Source of the DNA: Komarekiella delphini-convector SJRDD-AB1
GTDB taxonomy: Bacteria; Cyanobacteriota; Cyanobacteriia; Cyanobacteriales; Nostocaceae
Assembly: GCF_014831675.1 (NCBI RefSeq)
Contig: NZ_VJXY01000001.1
Location: 117,324 to 181,323 of the forward strand
Direction of reading: 5' to 3'
DNA: 64,000 bases
Shown: one piece after another, positions 54,383 to 63,165 of the stretch
How positions within the stretch are numbered: the stretch's first letter is position 1
Layout: every line of letters begins with the position of its first letter
Made by a program: the position numbers and the translations under genes
Notes under the pieces: generated by a model
Databases searched by the model: none
What the model was told of the DNA's origin: nothing
Seen by the model: only the letters and a program-made list of their open reading frames with translations

Positions 54383-57145
54383 ATGTCGCTTCCTGTTCTG
54401 ACTCAGCGCTTTCGCACTTGGTGGCAGCCTAGAAGAGGTTTAGCGATCGCAGAAGCTTCTGTTATCGGTCTGGTTGCTGCTTTATCTGCGGTGTTCCTGA
54501 AGGTCGGATCGGGATGGCTAGGAACATGGCGAGTTTATAGTGCTCACATTTTACCAGCTTGGCTGGCTCTACCAGCAATTGGTCTTGGCTTTGGTTTTCT
54601 GGCTGGTTTTTTGGTGCAGAGGTTAGCGCCAGAGGCCGCGGGTAGCGGTATCCCGCAAGTTAAAGCCTCGCTTGCCAATCTACCAGTTAAATTATCTTGG
54701 CGTGTGGCAGTCGTGAAGTTACTTAGTGCCATGATCACCATCGGTTCTGGGATAACTCTAGGACGGCAAGGCCCCACTGTGCAAGTCGGGGCAGGTTTGG
54801 CAGCTGGTATGAGTCGCTGGGTTCCGACTTCCCCAGAGCATCGACGGCAAATGATTGCTGCTGGTGCAGGTGCGGGTTTGGCAGCTGCTTTCAATGCTCC
54901 AATTGCAGGTGTATTATTTATCGTCGAGGAGTTACTCCAGGATTTATCAGGAATTACCCTAGGAACCGCGATTATCGCCTCGTTCATTGGTGGGGTAATT
55001 TCTCGGCTATTGGGTGGGGGTAGTTTGGATCTGAATCTGCAATTAATGCAATCCTCTAGCCAATTCTCCATCCCAGAAATTCCCTTTTTCATACTATTGG
55101 GCATCTTGGCAGGGTTGCTAGGTGCATTATTTAATCGTGGACTAATATTTAGTATTAAATTCTATCGAAATTTGCACATCAGCTTACCACTGCGGGTGGC
55201 TTTAGCTGGATTGATTTCTGGTATTGTCGTGGCAATGCTACCTAGTTATTTCCGTGATAATACTGGATTACGAGAATATGTGATTACTGGTAGTGCTAAT
55301 CCTTCCTTTGCGGCGATCGCTTTTGCGGCTCAGTTCATCCTCACCCTGGTAGCATTTGGTTCAGGAGCGCCTGGGGGATTATTCGCTCCTAGTTTAATAT
55401 TAGGTTCTTGTTTAGGGCATTTAATCGGTGTGTGCGAGTTTTACCTTTTGGGAGCAGGTTCGCTTACCACCTACGCTCTAGCGGGTATGGGTGGATTTTT
55501 TAGCGCCGTTTCTAAAGTGCCAATCACAGCAATTGTGATTGTGTTTGAGATGACTACAGATTTCAATCTGGTGTTACCTTTAATGATTGTTTCTGTAGCA
55601 GCTTACCTAGTTGCGGAAAAGGTAGTGCCTGGTTCGCTCTATGAGAAACTTTTAGAGTTAAACGGCATCACTCTCACCAAAGAGATTCCCATAGAAGGAA
55701 CTTTGACAAAGTTAACAGCAAAAGATGTGATGCAGGAACGGGTAGAAACTCTAGATGCAGATATGACTCTAGAAGAAGCAATGCAGGCGTTTGCTCGTTC
55801 CCATCATCGTGGTTTCCCGGTGGTAGAGGATAGTAAATTGGTAGGAATTGTTACCCAATCGGATTTACTAAAAATACGCGATCGCAACTTAGCCAATGAT
55901 ATTCCCTTAAGGGAAATTATGACGCCTGCTCCGATGACGGTAACACCAATTCACACCTTGAGCAATGTACTCTATTTACTAGATCGCTATCAAGTCAGTC
56001 GTTTGCCAGTAGTGCAAGGGCGAAAACTCATTGGGATTATTACTCGTGGCGATATTATTCGAGCGGAGGCAGACCATCTTAATGGTGAAAATGGGACTCC
56101 TGGGCCGAGGCCAGAACCTTCTTATGTAGTTTACCAAACGCGATCGCCCAGCATTGGCAGAGGCAGATTATTAGTACCAGTAGCTAACCCAGAAACAGCA
56201 GCTATTCTTTTACAAATGGCAGCAGCTATTGCCCGCGATCGCCATTATGAAATAGAGTGCGTGCAAGTAATGCTGGTGTCACGCCATAGTTCCCCATCCG
56301 AAACACAGGTAAGAACTGCTAAAAGTCGCCGTTTGCTACGACAGGCGGAAGTTTTAGCGAAAAAATGGCGAATTCCCTTACATACACAGATTCGAGTTAC
56401 TCACGATGTCGCACAGGCAATTTTAGAGACAATCAACGAACAGCACATCGACTTGATTTTAATGGGATGGAAGGGCAATACTTCCACTCCTGGGCGGATT
56501 TTTGGCGATGTTGTAGACACCATAATTCGCCAAGCTACTTGTGATGTCGTATTGGTAAAGTTGGGACAAGGGAAGCAGAGGAGCAGAGAGAAGTCCGAGC
56601 GGAGGCTTCCTCCGATCGGAACTTCGGAGGGGGCAGGGGAGCAGGGGGGCAGAGGAGCAGAGGGAGCAGGGGAAGAATTTCTAACTCCTAACTCTCCACT
56701 CGCTTGTACAGACGCGATTAATCGCGTCTCTACTCCCCACTCCTTCAACCGCTGGCTAGTACCGATGGCTGGTGGCCCAAATGCACGGGTGGCGATTAAA
56801 TTGTTACCTGCTTTGGTGACATTGGGGAATAATCCACAAATTCGCTTGACACAGGTGTTTAAACCATCTGAGTTAAAGCCAGACATGACTGTTTTAGAAC
56901 AAGCCATTCGTCAGTTGATGCGTCGTCGCAATTTATCCAATACTGTAGTTGCTGTGCCAGTCCAAGCTGACTCAGTTACCGAAGGTGTGATTCGCCTAGT
57001 AAAAACCGAAGATTACGATGTTGTAGTTTTAGGAGCCTCTCGTGAGGGATTATTACAACATGCGATTCAAGGTAATATTCCTGAAGCGATCGCCTCTGGT
57101 GTGGATAGTACAGTAATTTTGGTTAGAGGTGCAATTAATAATTAA
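54383..57145 (+). CDS. ClC chloride channel/transporter with CBS and USP domains
   Basis: A 920-residue protein. ClC membrane domain (about 10-425): GSGIPQV, GRQGPTVQVG (about 127-136), and GGLFAPSL. Then two CBS domains (about 445-565), a universal stress domain (about 590-725, with ATP-loop-like GNTSTPGRIFGDVV) and a second, shorter USP-like part (about 790-920). The gating glutamate of GREGP is glutamine here (Q129). Between the USP parts, residues about 731-787 are encoded by intergenic-type repeats (56574-56742). Start ATG 54383 (MSLPVLTQRFRTWW); the upstream 20 codons are repeat. It probably moves chloride under nucleotide control. Confidence 0.92.
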   Translation: MSLPVLTQRFRTWWQPRRGLAIAEASVIGLVAALSAVFLKVGSGWLGTWRVYSAHILPAWLALPAIGLGFGFLAGFLVQRLAPEAAGSGIPQVKASLANLPVKLSWRVAVVKLLSAMITIGSGITLGRQGPTVQVGAGLAAGMSRWVPTSPEHRRQMIAAGAGAGLAAAFNAPIAGVLFIVEELLQDLSGITLGTAIIASFIGGVISRLLGGGSLDLNLQLMQSSSQFSIPEIPFFILLGILAGLLGALFNRGLIFSIKFYRNLHISLPLRVALAGLISGIVVAMLPSYFRDNTGLREYVITGSANPSFAAIAFAAQFILTLVAFGSGAPGGLFAPSLILGSCLGHLIGVCEFYLLGAGSLTTYALAGMGGFFSAVSKVPITAIVIVFEMTTDFNLVLPLMIVSVAAYLVAEKVVPGSLYEKLLELNGITLTKEIPIEGTLTKLTAKDVMQERVETLDADMTLEEAMQAFARSHHRGFPVVEDSKLVGIVTQSDLLKIRDRNLANDIPLREIMTPAPMTVTPIHTLSNVLYLLDRYQVSRLPVVQGRKLIGIITRGDIIRAEADHLNGENGTPGPRPEPSYVVYQTRSPSIGRGRLLVPVANPETAAILLQMAAAIARDRHYEIECVQVMLVSRHSSPSETQVRTAKSRRLLRQAEVLAKKWRIPLHTQIRVTHDVAQAILETINEQHIDLILMGWKGNTSTPGRIFGDVVDTIIRQATCDVVLVKLGQGKQRSREKSERRLPPIGTSEGAGEQGGRGAEGAGEEFLTPNSPLACTDAINRVSTPHSFNRWLVPMAGGPNARVAIKLLPALVTLGNNPQIRLTQVFKPSELKPDMTVLEQAIRQLMRRRNLSNTVVAVPVQADSVTEGVIRLVKTEDYDVVVLGASREGLLQHAIQGNIPEAIASGVDSTVILVRGAINN
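56574..56742. repeat. Composite intergenic repeats inserted in frame in the ClC gene
   Basis: Three repeat types follow each other: AAGTCCGAGCGGAGGCTTCC (related to 3701-3724), G-rich GGGGCAGGGGAGCAGGGGGG units, and a 20-bp palindrome AGACGCGATTAATCGCGTCT (56710-56729). The reading frame stays open through all of them. Confidence 0.8.
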
Positions 57146-57149
57146 AAAT
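57090..57149. repeat. 60-bp direct repeat, copy 1 (ClC 3' end)
   Basis: Covers the last 18 codons and stop of the ClC gene. Copy 2 at 57914-57973 is identical at 58 of 60 positions. Confidence 0.95.
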
Positions 57150-57361
57150 TACAAAGCTGATTGAATTTAGAAAAAACTATTTGAAAATTAGTATTTTTAG
57201 TATAGTTTATCCAATGATTTAAGATTGCTTAAACGCATTATATAAATCAATTTATTTTAATATTTTTATAAAATGCTATATTACTAAAATAAGACCTTAG
57301 CTCTCTGTAAGCAAATTAAAATATATTCAAATGTAATCCCTGTCAAGACAGGATTCAAAAG

Positions 57362-57842
57362 ATGCTAAGTGCAATAAAAACTGGATTAAACAAAATTGTT
57401 GCTCTTGATCAAAAAGAGCAAATGAGAACAATTACTTATAGTATGGACTTGTTGATTCCTGGTTTGTATATATGGTTGCCTAACTTCACCATTCGTATTG
57501 GTGGTAGTATTCCAGATGATCAGCCTTACAAGTACCCTGGTGAAATTCACAGTCATGCTGGTATTGCTTTAGTATTACCAGGATACAGAATATGGACAAC
57601 ATACCAGGGCACTTATGACCCTCAACAAGCATCAGATACAGGGGATACCAAGCTTTAATTGCACAGTCATCGATTCAAATCAATTCGAGCACATAATGAT
57701 AAGTGCTGGGTACTTTATATCAGGTAGTGCCCCAGCACAGGGGTCTAGAATTAAAGTCTGGTGGATTCATAGTCAATATCCAAGAGTAGAAGCGATATAC
57801 AGCCCAGACAGAAAATTAGTAATAACGGCGTATCACGTTTAA
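57362..57842 (+). pseudogene. Small unknown gene, probably frameshifted
   Basis: A first frame (57362-57658, 98 residues, MLSAIKTGLNKIVALDQKEQ at start) has protein-like composition to DPQQASDTGDT. A second frame continues with SFNCTVIDSNQFEHIMISAG to ITAYHV at 57842. Losing one base near 57645 would join them as a protein of about 159 residues. I do not recognise the family. Two independent overlapping genes are the alternative. The segment is enclosed by the two copies of the ClC-gene tail, so it may have arrived as an insertion. Confidence 0.55.
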
Positions 57843-57913
57843 GCTATTACCATACATCTACTCAAATATTTTTGCAGCGGACAGTAGTAGAATCCACTCA
57901 AACATTAACAAAC

Positions 57914-57973
57914 TCGCCTCTGGTGTGGATAGTACAGTAATTTTGGTTAGGGGTGCGATTAATAATTAAAAAT
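57914..57973. repeat. 60-bp direct repeat, copy 2 (ClC-tail duplicate)
   Basis: Near-identical copy of the ClC gene's 3' end including the stop codon, 824 bp downstream of the original and not part of any gene now. Confidence 0.95.
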
Positions 57974-58098
57974 GAGAAACTTGACACCTTCTCACGTTGG
58001 AAATATCGCAGCAATACAAGAATACAAACAAAGCCTGTATATCCAGGCTTTAACCTAAAATTATTAGCGCTTAGGCAAATTTGGAATGTAACTTGATA

Positions 58099-58410
58099 TT
58101 AGTACTTAGAACGAGAGCCAGGAGCGTCTACCACATCACGATTTCCATAACCCACAGATTCGTTTTTGCGACTCTTGCGACCAAACAAACCAAATAAACC
58201 GAGCAAGCCTAGCAAACCCCAATCCCCATCTTGATAATTACCGTCGGTAACGCCGCTGTCTCTAGTAGTATCTGTAACAGTAGGGTTAGGTGTTGTAGTT
58301 GTCTGGGCAGAAGCAGGTAGAATAGTGGGCAGTGTAGCTAAACTTAGAGCTAGAACACTAATACTAAGGGTTTTAGAGACATCAAAGCGTTTCACGATCA
58401 CATTCCTCAA
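58099..58410 (-). CDS. Exported WGxxGxxG-type small protein
   Basis: A 103-residue protein. A signal peptide (about 1-36, LSISVLALSLATLPTILPASA) is followed by a Thr/Pro/Asp-rich segment, and DWGLLGLLGLFGLFGRKSRK (near 64-83) is the short hydrophobic WGxxGxxG helix ending in basic residues, a C-terminal sorting-type signal seen in many cyanobacterial small proteins. A 20-residue hydrophilic tail follows. The role is unknown; anchoring or sorting of the protein is likely. Confidence 0.82.
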   Translation of the reverse strand: MRNVIVKRFDVSKTLSISVLALSLATLPTILPASAQTTTTPNPTVTDTTRDSGVTDGNYQDGDWGLLGLLGLFGLFGRKSRKNESVGYGNRDVVDAPGSRSKY

Positions 58411-58652
58411 CTGAATTTGTTTAACTGTTGCTTATAGCTTATTAAGTTACGACAATAGTAGTGTCAATCTTTAGCTGGAAATCTATATCAGCTTAAAGTT
58501 GCATCTATATATTGGGCAAACAAGCATGATGGTAGAGAATGGATTACAGCACAAGACAAGAGGGATAAGTAAGTAGGCATAATTAAACATCAAATAAAAT
58601 CTTAGTTCGTAGTGAGTAGACCTCTTGCATAGGTCGAGATTTGTTGAATAGA

Positions 58653-58744
58653 ACCACAGATGAACATCTATGTTCATCTGCCTTGAAAAGTTTCCTCTGG
58701 CGGTAAACCCGCCTACAAAACTTTTCGCTGTGTTCATCTGTGGT
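58653..58744. repeat. Nested fold-back element (92 bp)
   Basis: Outer arms ACCACAGATGAACA / TGTTCATCTGTGGT (14 bp), inner arms GAAAAGTTT / AAACTTTTC and a central GGCGG...CCGCC pair form one long stem-loop. A MITE relic or structured RNA could look like this. Confidence 0.7.
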
Positions 58745-58798
58745 TTATTTTGGTCTTAAGCTGTTACGCATTTAAATTGCACATTACCTCGACATTAA

Positions 58799-58846
58799 GG
58801 TTGACTGTTAACTGTTAACTGTCAACAGTCAACAGTTAACAACTAC
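58799..58846. repeat. Inverted heptamer arrays (GTTAACT type)
   Basis: TGACTGTTAACTGTTAACTG is followed by the inverse CAACAGTCAACAGTTAACAA, so the array folds back on itself. Confidence 0.8.
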
Positions 58847-58932
58847 AAAGAGTAGTTATGTAATTTAGACGCGCATTATACCAATTCACGAAAATCTTGA
58901 TACATATAGATTTCTCGTATGGGCATTGCCGT

Positions 58933-59133
58933 GCCCATACGTGTCAACTTCAGCTCAAACACTCAATTTACAGTCGTTTTAGATCCCCCAACCCCCTTTC
59001 TAAGGGGGCATTCGATTCTAGTTCCCCCCTTGTCAAGGGGGGTTAGGGGGGATCGAAAATCTTGGTGGTACATCAAAAAATTTTCACTCTTCTTATCAGA
59101 CTAGGCTTTTACGTTAAGTTGACACGTATGGGC
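58933..59133. mobile_element. MITE-like element with 18-bp terminal inverted repeats
   Basis: GCCCATACGTGTCAACTT at 58933-58950 and its exact reverse complement at 59116-59133. A second fold-back (GATCCCCCAACCCCC ... GGGGGGATC, about 58979-59057) is nested inside and resembles the core ends of 20696-20968. No transposase. Confidence 0.7.
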
Positions 59134-59259
59134 AATGCCGTGTCCCTACCAACGTATTTGTATCATTTTTAAAGTTAAATGGTATTAGCTTATTCCGATT
59201 TTTCAAGAAGTATAATGATTTGAGTTATGGATGCGATTAAAAATCTTAGAATAGAGATT

Positions 59260-61287
59260 TTAAGGAGACACCCGCCAAATTTTCATAATATTATCAGCGC
59301 TACCGCCACTAGCAATAGTTTGTCCATCTGAACTGATAGATACAGCATAAATGTAGCCAGAATCTCGCTTCAAAGTGCGGCTTATCTCTCCTGTCGCCGG
59401 ATTCCATAATTTGATTGTGTTGTCATTACTACCACTGACAAGAGTCACACCATTGAGTGTTTTGCTGTAGGCAACGGAATTAACCTTCTCAGAATGTCCC
59501 TTTAACGTGCGGATTGTCTCTCCTGTCGCCAAATTCCACAATTTAATTGTCTTGTCCTTACTACCACTGGCAAGAGTCTTACCATCAGGGCTGAAGGCGA
59601 CAGAAAGAACCAAGTCAGAATGTCCTTCCTGGGTACGAATTAACTTTCCAGTTGCTAAATCCCACAATTTGATTGTCTTGTCCCAACTGCCACTAGCAAG
59701 GGTCTTACCATCAGGACTAAAAGCGACAGTAGCAGCTGCTTGGGAATGTCCCTTTAATGTGCGGATTTCTTCTCCAGTTAGCAGATTCCACAGTTTAATT
59801 GTTTTGTCTAAGCTACCACTGGCAAGAGTCTTACCATCAGGACTAAAAGCGACAGCAGCAACTCCCTCAGAATGACCATTTAGGGTGCGGATTTCTTTTC
59901 CAGTTGTCAGATTCCACAGTTTGATTGTCTTGTCTGCACTGCCACTGGCAAGTGTTTTGCCATCAGGAGCAAAGGCGATATTCCAAATCCATCCTGAGTG
60001 ATTTCTAAGGGTGTAGATTTCTTGTCCATCTACTAAATTCCACAGCTTAATTGTCCTGTCATCACTGCCACTAGCAAGAGTTTTACCATTAGGAGCAAAG
60101 GCGACTGAGTTCACATCGCTGGAATGTCCCTTTAAGGCGTTGGGTTGATTGGATACAGATTGACTGGGGTTAGAATCAGTCATTAGCTGCGGGAGAAACT
60201 GTAAATACCAAACTCCCCCTAATCCCATTAGCACAATGGCAGCATTTATTAGTAGTCGTTTTTTGAGTTTGTCGTCGAGTATTTTTAGTGGAACTAACTT
60301 CTGACTGGCTGGCAAATTTGTTAGTAGTGCGGGTGGCGGCGAGATTGTTAGTAAAGTTAGGGGTTCTGGTGGTAGCAATGGCTGTGTCAAGTCTCTGATG
60401 ACTTCATCTGCTGATTGATAACGCTCTTGGATATCTGCTGCCAACAGCTTGTCTAAAATCTCAACCAACTTGACACTAGAGGCTACCCCATTTCTATCCG
60501 AATTACTCAAATATTGCTGCCAAGATTCAATCCAACCATAACCCTGTTTTATCCATAGTTTGGATGGACGAATCCCTGTTAGCAGATGAAAGCAAGTTGC
60601 ACCCAAACTGAATAAATCACTTGCTGGGTAAGCCTTTCCATACTGCATTTGTTCAAGTGGAGTATAACCATGTGAACCAATGGTTGTTCCTAGTTGAGTT
60701 TGTATGGTTGCTCTTAGTTGCTTTGCAGAGCCAAAATCAATTAGCACTAATCGCCCATCATTTTGACGGCGGATAATGTTTTGTGGTTTAATGTCGCGGT
60801 GAATTACGCCGCGATCGTGGATAAACTTGAGTACGGGTAGTAAATCTAGCAAAAGCTCTATAATTTGGCTTTCGCTGTATTTTACTGTTTGGTGTAATTC
60901 TTGTAGTAAATTTTGCCCATCGATAAATTGTTGTACCAAAAACAGATAATTATCTTGTTCAAAGTAAGCTAAAAGTGCGGGAATTTGATGATGTTCTCCC
61001 AACTGTTGTAGTCGTTGAGCTTCTTCTTTAAATAGCTCGATCGCTTTCTTTAATGCTGATGTTTCCTGGACTTTCGGTGCAAATTGCTTGACAACGCACC
61101 ATTCATTTAGCTTATCTACATCTTCTGATAGATAGGTTCTGCCAAATCCACCTTCATCAGATAGAACCTTGATGACACGATAATGGCCCCTCAAAAGTGG
61201 TATCAATGGTGTACTGCAAGTTTGGCAATACTGGTTGCCATCAGGATTCTGAGGATTGGGGCAATCGGGATTCAGGCAGCAAAGCAT
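59260..61287 (-). CDS. Ser/Thr protein kinase with zinc ribbon and WD40 propeller
   Basis: A 675-residue protein. An N-terminal zinc-ribbon-like C4-x4-C9 ... C21-x2-C24 precedes a Hanks-type kinase domain (about 35-305): GGFGRTY loop, K67 in VVKQF, HRDIKPQN with D165 and DFG at 184-186. A transmembrane helix (about 343-365) follows, then seven WD40 repeats (about 385-675) that would lie outside the cytoplasm and form one propeller, ending LWNL/LWDL per repeat. Such kinases are typical of filamentous cyanobacteria; ligand and targets are unknown. It is divergent from the PPC-domain gene. Confidence 0.94.
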   Translation of the reverse strand: MLCCLNPDCPNPQNPDGNQYCQTCSTPLIPLLRGHYRVIKVLSDEGGFGRTYLSEDVDKLNEWCVVKQFAPKVQETSALKKAIELFKEEAQRLQQLGEHHQIPALLAYFEQDNYLFLVQQFIDGQNLLQELHQTVKYSESQIIELLLDLLPVLKFIHDRGVIHRDIKPQNIIRRQNDGRLVLIDFGSAKQLRATIQTQLGTTIGSHGYTPLEQMQYGKAYPASDLFSLGATCFHLLTGIRPSKLWIKQGYGWIESWQQYLSNSDRNGVASSVKLVEILDKLLAADIQERYQSADEVIRDLTQPLLPPEPLTLLTISPPPALLTNLPASQKLVPLKILDDKLKKRLLINAAIVLMGLGGVWYLQFLPQLMTDSNPSQSVSNQPNALKGHSSDVNSVAFAPNGKTLASGSDDRTIKLWNLVDGQEIYTLRNHSGWIWNIAFAPDGKTLASGSADKTIKLWNLTTGKEIRTLNGHSEGVAAVAFSPDGKTLASGSLDKTIKLWNLLTGEEIRTLKGHSQAAATVAFSPDGKTLASGSWDKTIKLWDLATGKLIRTQEGHSDLVLSVAFSPDGKTLASGSKDKTIKLWNLATGETIRTLKGHSEKVNSVAYSKTLNGVTLVSGSNDNTIKLWNPATGEISRTLKRDSGYIYAVSISSDGQTIASGGSADNIMKIWRVSP

Positions 61288-61514
61288 ACTGGGAATCCAT
61301 TTGCAGTTTGTGTATATGTTAATTCATGACGTATATTTTTGCTATGCAGTTGCCAGGATGATTATTTTGCATCAAGGTAGCAATTTAGAGGTAACTAAGC
61401 AATTTAAAATAAAAAACGGAATTGTTTTCCAAGCGATCGCTAGCAGCATCTTAGCTGCTGTATTTGCATTACTGTGCATGAGCTATCCACTCTCAATAAT
61501 TGAAATTTATAACA

Positions 61515-63119
61515 ATGACGAGTGAAATTATGGCAGGCAAAAGCAACATAAGATATTGTTTTAGATTTGACTTGGCTTTAATTTTTTTTCTGAGTAGTAG
61601 TTTGTTGCTTGCAAGTTACGCTCTACCGATAAATGCTTTAAAAATCCCAGAATCTTCTGAAAAATTCCGACTTGCCAAAACACCAGATGAAAGACAACCA
61701 GAAGCGGTACAACAAGGAATTGAGCAAATCCCTGTTTCTCAACCCTCTGTATCTCCACAACCCAGCCAACCTATTGATTCACCAATACCTGAGAATGTAG
61801 CGCCCACACCAGTAGATTCTCAACCAACTCCTCAACCAACCCAAGATGGCTCGGCTCCTACACCTTCTACGCCAACGCCTCAGCCAACCCAAGGCGGCTC
61901 TACTCCTACACCTTCTACACCAACGCCTCAGCCAACCCAAGGCGGCTCTACTCCTACACCTTCTACGCCAACGCCTCAGCCAACCCAAGGCGGCTCTACT
62001 CCTACACCTTCTACACCAACGCCTCAGCCAACGCCTCAGCCAACCCAAGGCGGTTCTACTCCTACACCTTCTACACCAACGCCTCAGCCAACGCCTCAGC
62101 CAACACAAGGCGGCTCGGCTCCTACACCTTCCAGACCAACACCCCAGCCAAGACAGGGCGGCTCTACTCCCAGACCTTCAAGACCAACGCCTCAGCCAAC
62201 ACAAGGCGGCTCAAGACCTTCAAGACCGACACCTCAGCCAACACAAGGCGGCTCGGCTCCTACACCTTCCAGACCAACACCCCAGCCAAGACAGGGCGGC
62301 TTTACTCCCAGACCCGCCAGACCAACGCCTCAGCCGACGCAGGGTGGTCGTAAGCCAATTACTAGCCCAGGTAGAAATAGCAATCCAACTCGTGAGGTTT
62401 CGCCTGTTCCCCCATCCAGCACTCTTCCTATCAAAGAAATTAACTTTGTAGATATCGCTTTTGGTATCTTGTCTAAAGGTGATTACCAGTCTAAAGGTAG
62501 GTATTTTCATTTTTACCAGTTTGAAGGTAGAGAAAACCAACTGCTCCAAATCAGACTTGGTGGTAGTAAAGATCAACGCCGTACAAGCAACTTGAGTTTA
62601 CAACCCTTCATGTTTTTGCTCGACCCAAATAATAAAGTTGTCTTAAAAAGAGGTAGTGGGGGGGCAAACAGTACAATTAGAGATGCATTTATATTTGCTC
62701 GATTGCCTGTTAAAGGTACTTACACGATCGCAGTAACTAGCCGCAATCCAAAAGATATCGGTCGCTATAGTCTAGCTCTGCGGAATGATAGAGCCAGCTA
62801 TACTCTAGACGAATCAGGCGAACTAACTGCCCAAAGCTCAACTCTTAAACAAAATGGCAGTCCTTACAATGTCTCTCAATTTCAGGGTAAAAAAAATCAG
62901 CTTGTGAGTATTCGTGCAGATAGTATCAATGAGGAGTTTTCGCCTTATATAGTTTTGCTAAATTCTCAAGGTCAGAGAATCGCAGCTAATAATGACAAAG
63001 ATGGGATGTACAGCGCTCTTATTGACAGAGTTAAATTGCCTGAAGACGACACCTACTATATAGTTGTCACTTCAAACAATTCACGGGAACGCGGCACATA
63101 CCGATTGACTATTTTCTGA
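61515..63119 (+). CDS. Exported repeat-rich protein with PPC-like domains
   Basis: About 534 residues from ATG 61515 (61530 is an alternative start). A hydrophobic helix (LALIFFLSSSLLLASYALPI) near the start marks export. Residues about 100-290 are low-complexity Pro/Thr/Gln/Ser, built from a 16-residue TPQPTQGGSTPTPSTP unit. After that come two beta-rich domains, around 310-420 and 425-530, each with the GRYxxxLR / GTYRLTIF ending typical of bacterial pre-peptidase C-terminal (PPC) domains. They are usually found with secreted peptidases, but no peptidase domain is present here. The role may be adhesion or signalling with the divergent kinase. Confidence 0.85.
   Translation: MTSEIMAGKSNIRYCFRFDLALIFFLSSSLLLASYALPINALKIPESSEKFRLAKTPDERQPEAVQQGIEQIPVSQPSVSPQPSQPIDSPIPENVAPTPVDSQPTPQPTQDGSAPTPSTPTPQPTQGGSTPTPSTPTPQPTQGGSTPTPSTPTPQPTQGGSTPTPSTPTPQPTPQPTQGGSTPTPSTPTPQPTPQPTQGGSAPTPSRPTPQPRQGGSTPRPSRPTPQPTQGGSRPSRPTPQPTQGGSAPTPSRPTPQPRQGGFTPRPARPTPQPTQGGRKPITSPGRNSNPTREVSPVPPSSTLPIKEINFVDIAFGILSKGDYQSKGRYFHFYQFEGRENQLLQIRLGGSKDQRRTSNLSLQPFMFLLDPNNKVVLKRGSGGANSTIRDAFIFARLPVKGTYTIAVTSRNPKDIGRYSLALRNDRASYTLDESGELTAQSSTLKQNGSPYNVSQFQGKKNQLVSIRADSINEEFSPYIVLLNSQGQRIAANNDKDGMYSALIDRVKLPEDDTYYIVVTSNNSRERGTYRLTIF
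61820..62350. repeat. 48-bp coding minisatellite
   Basis: About ten copies of a 48-bp unit encoding TPQPTQGGSTPTPSTP. The first five or so copies are nearly identical in DNA, so they arose recently. Later copies drift to SRPTPQPRQGG variants. Confidence 0.9.
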
Positions 63120-63148
63120 GTAGAGACGTTGCAATGTAACGTCTCTAC
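63120..63148. terminator. Hairpin after the PPC-domain gene
   Basis: GTAGAGACGTT-GCAATGT-AACGTCTCTAC, 11-bp perfect stem, directly after the stop. Same repeat as at 20592, extending about 17 bp further in both. Confidence 0.65.
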
Positions 63149-63165
63149 AATGGTTTATCTGTCAC

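Larger units (their letters stand above)
58411..59259. other. Repeat-filled intergenic region
   Basis: About 850 bp without a gene. From left: promoter region of the WGxxGxxG gene; nested fold-back at 58653-58744; heptamer array with inverted halves at 58799-58846; MITE-like element 58933-59133. Small open frames here are repeat-derived. Confidence 0.65.

Noticed and set aside
54544-55104. 186-codon minus-strand frame inside the ClC gene
   Set aside because: Antisense shadow of the membrane domain; no own start signal or homology recognised.
61256-61525. 89-codon open frame with a hydrophobic segment
   Set aside because: It overlaps the start of the WD40 kinase on the other strand and has no ribosome-binding site or recognised features.
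61779-62451. Long open frames on both strands over the minisatellite (RRWLRRWC and LLHLLRQRLSQ repeats)
   Set aside because: They arise from the 48-bp unit read in other frames; only the plus frame with signal peptide and PPC domains is a gene.
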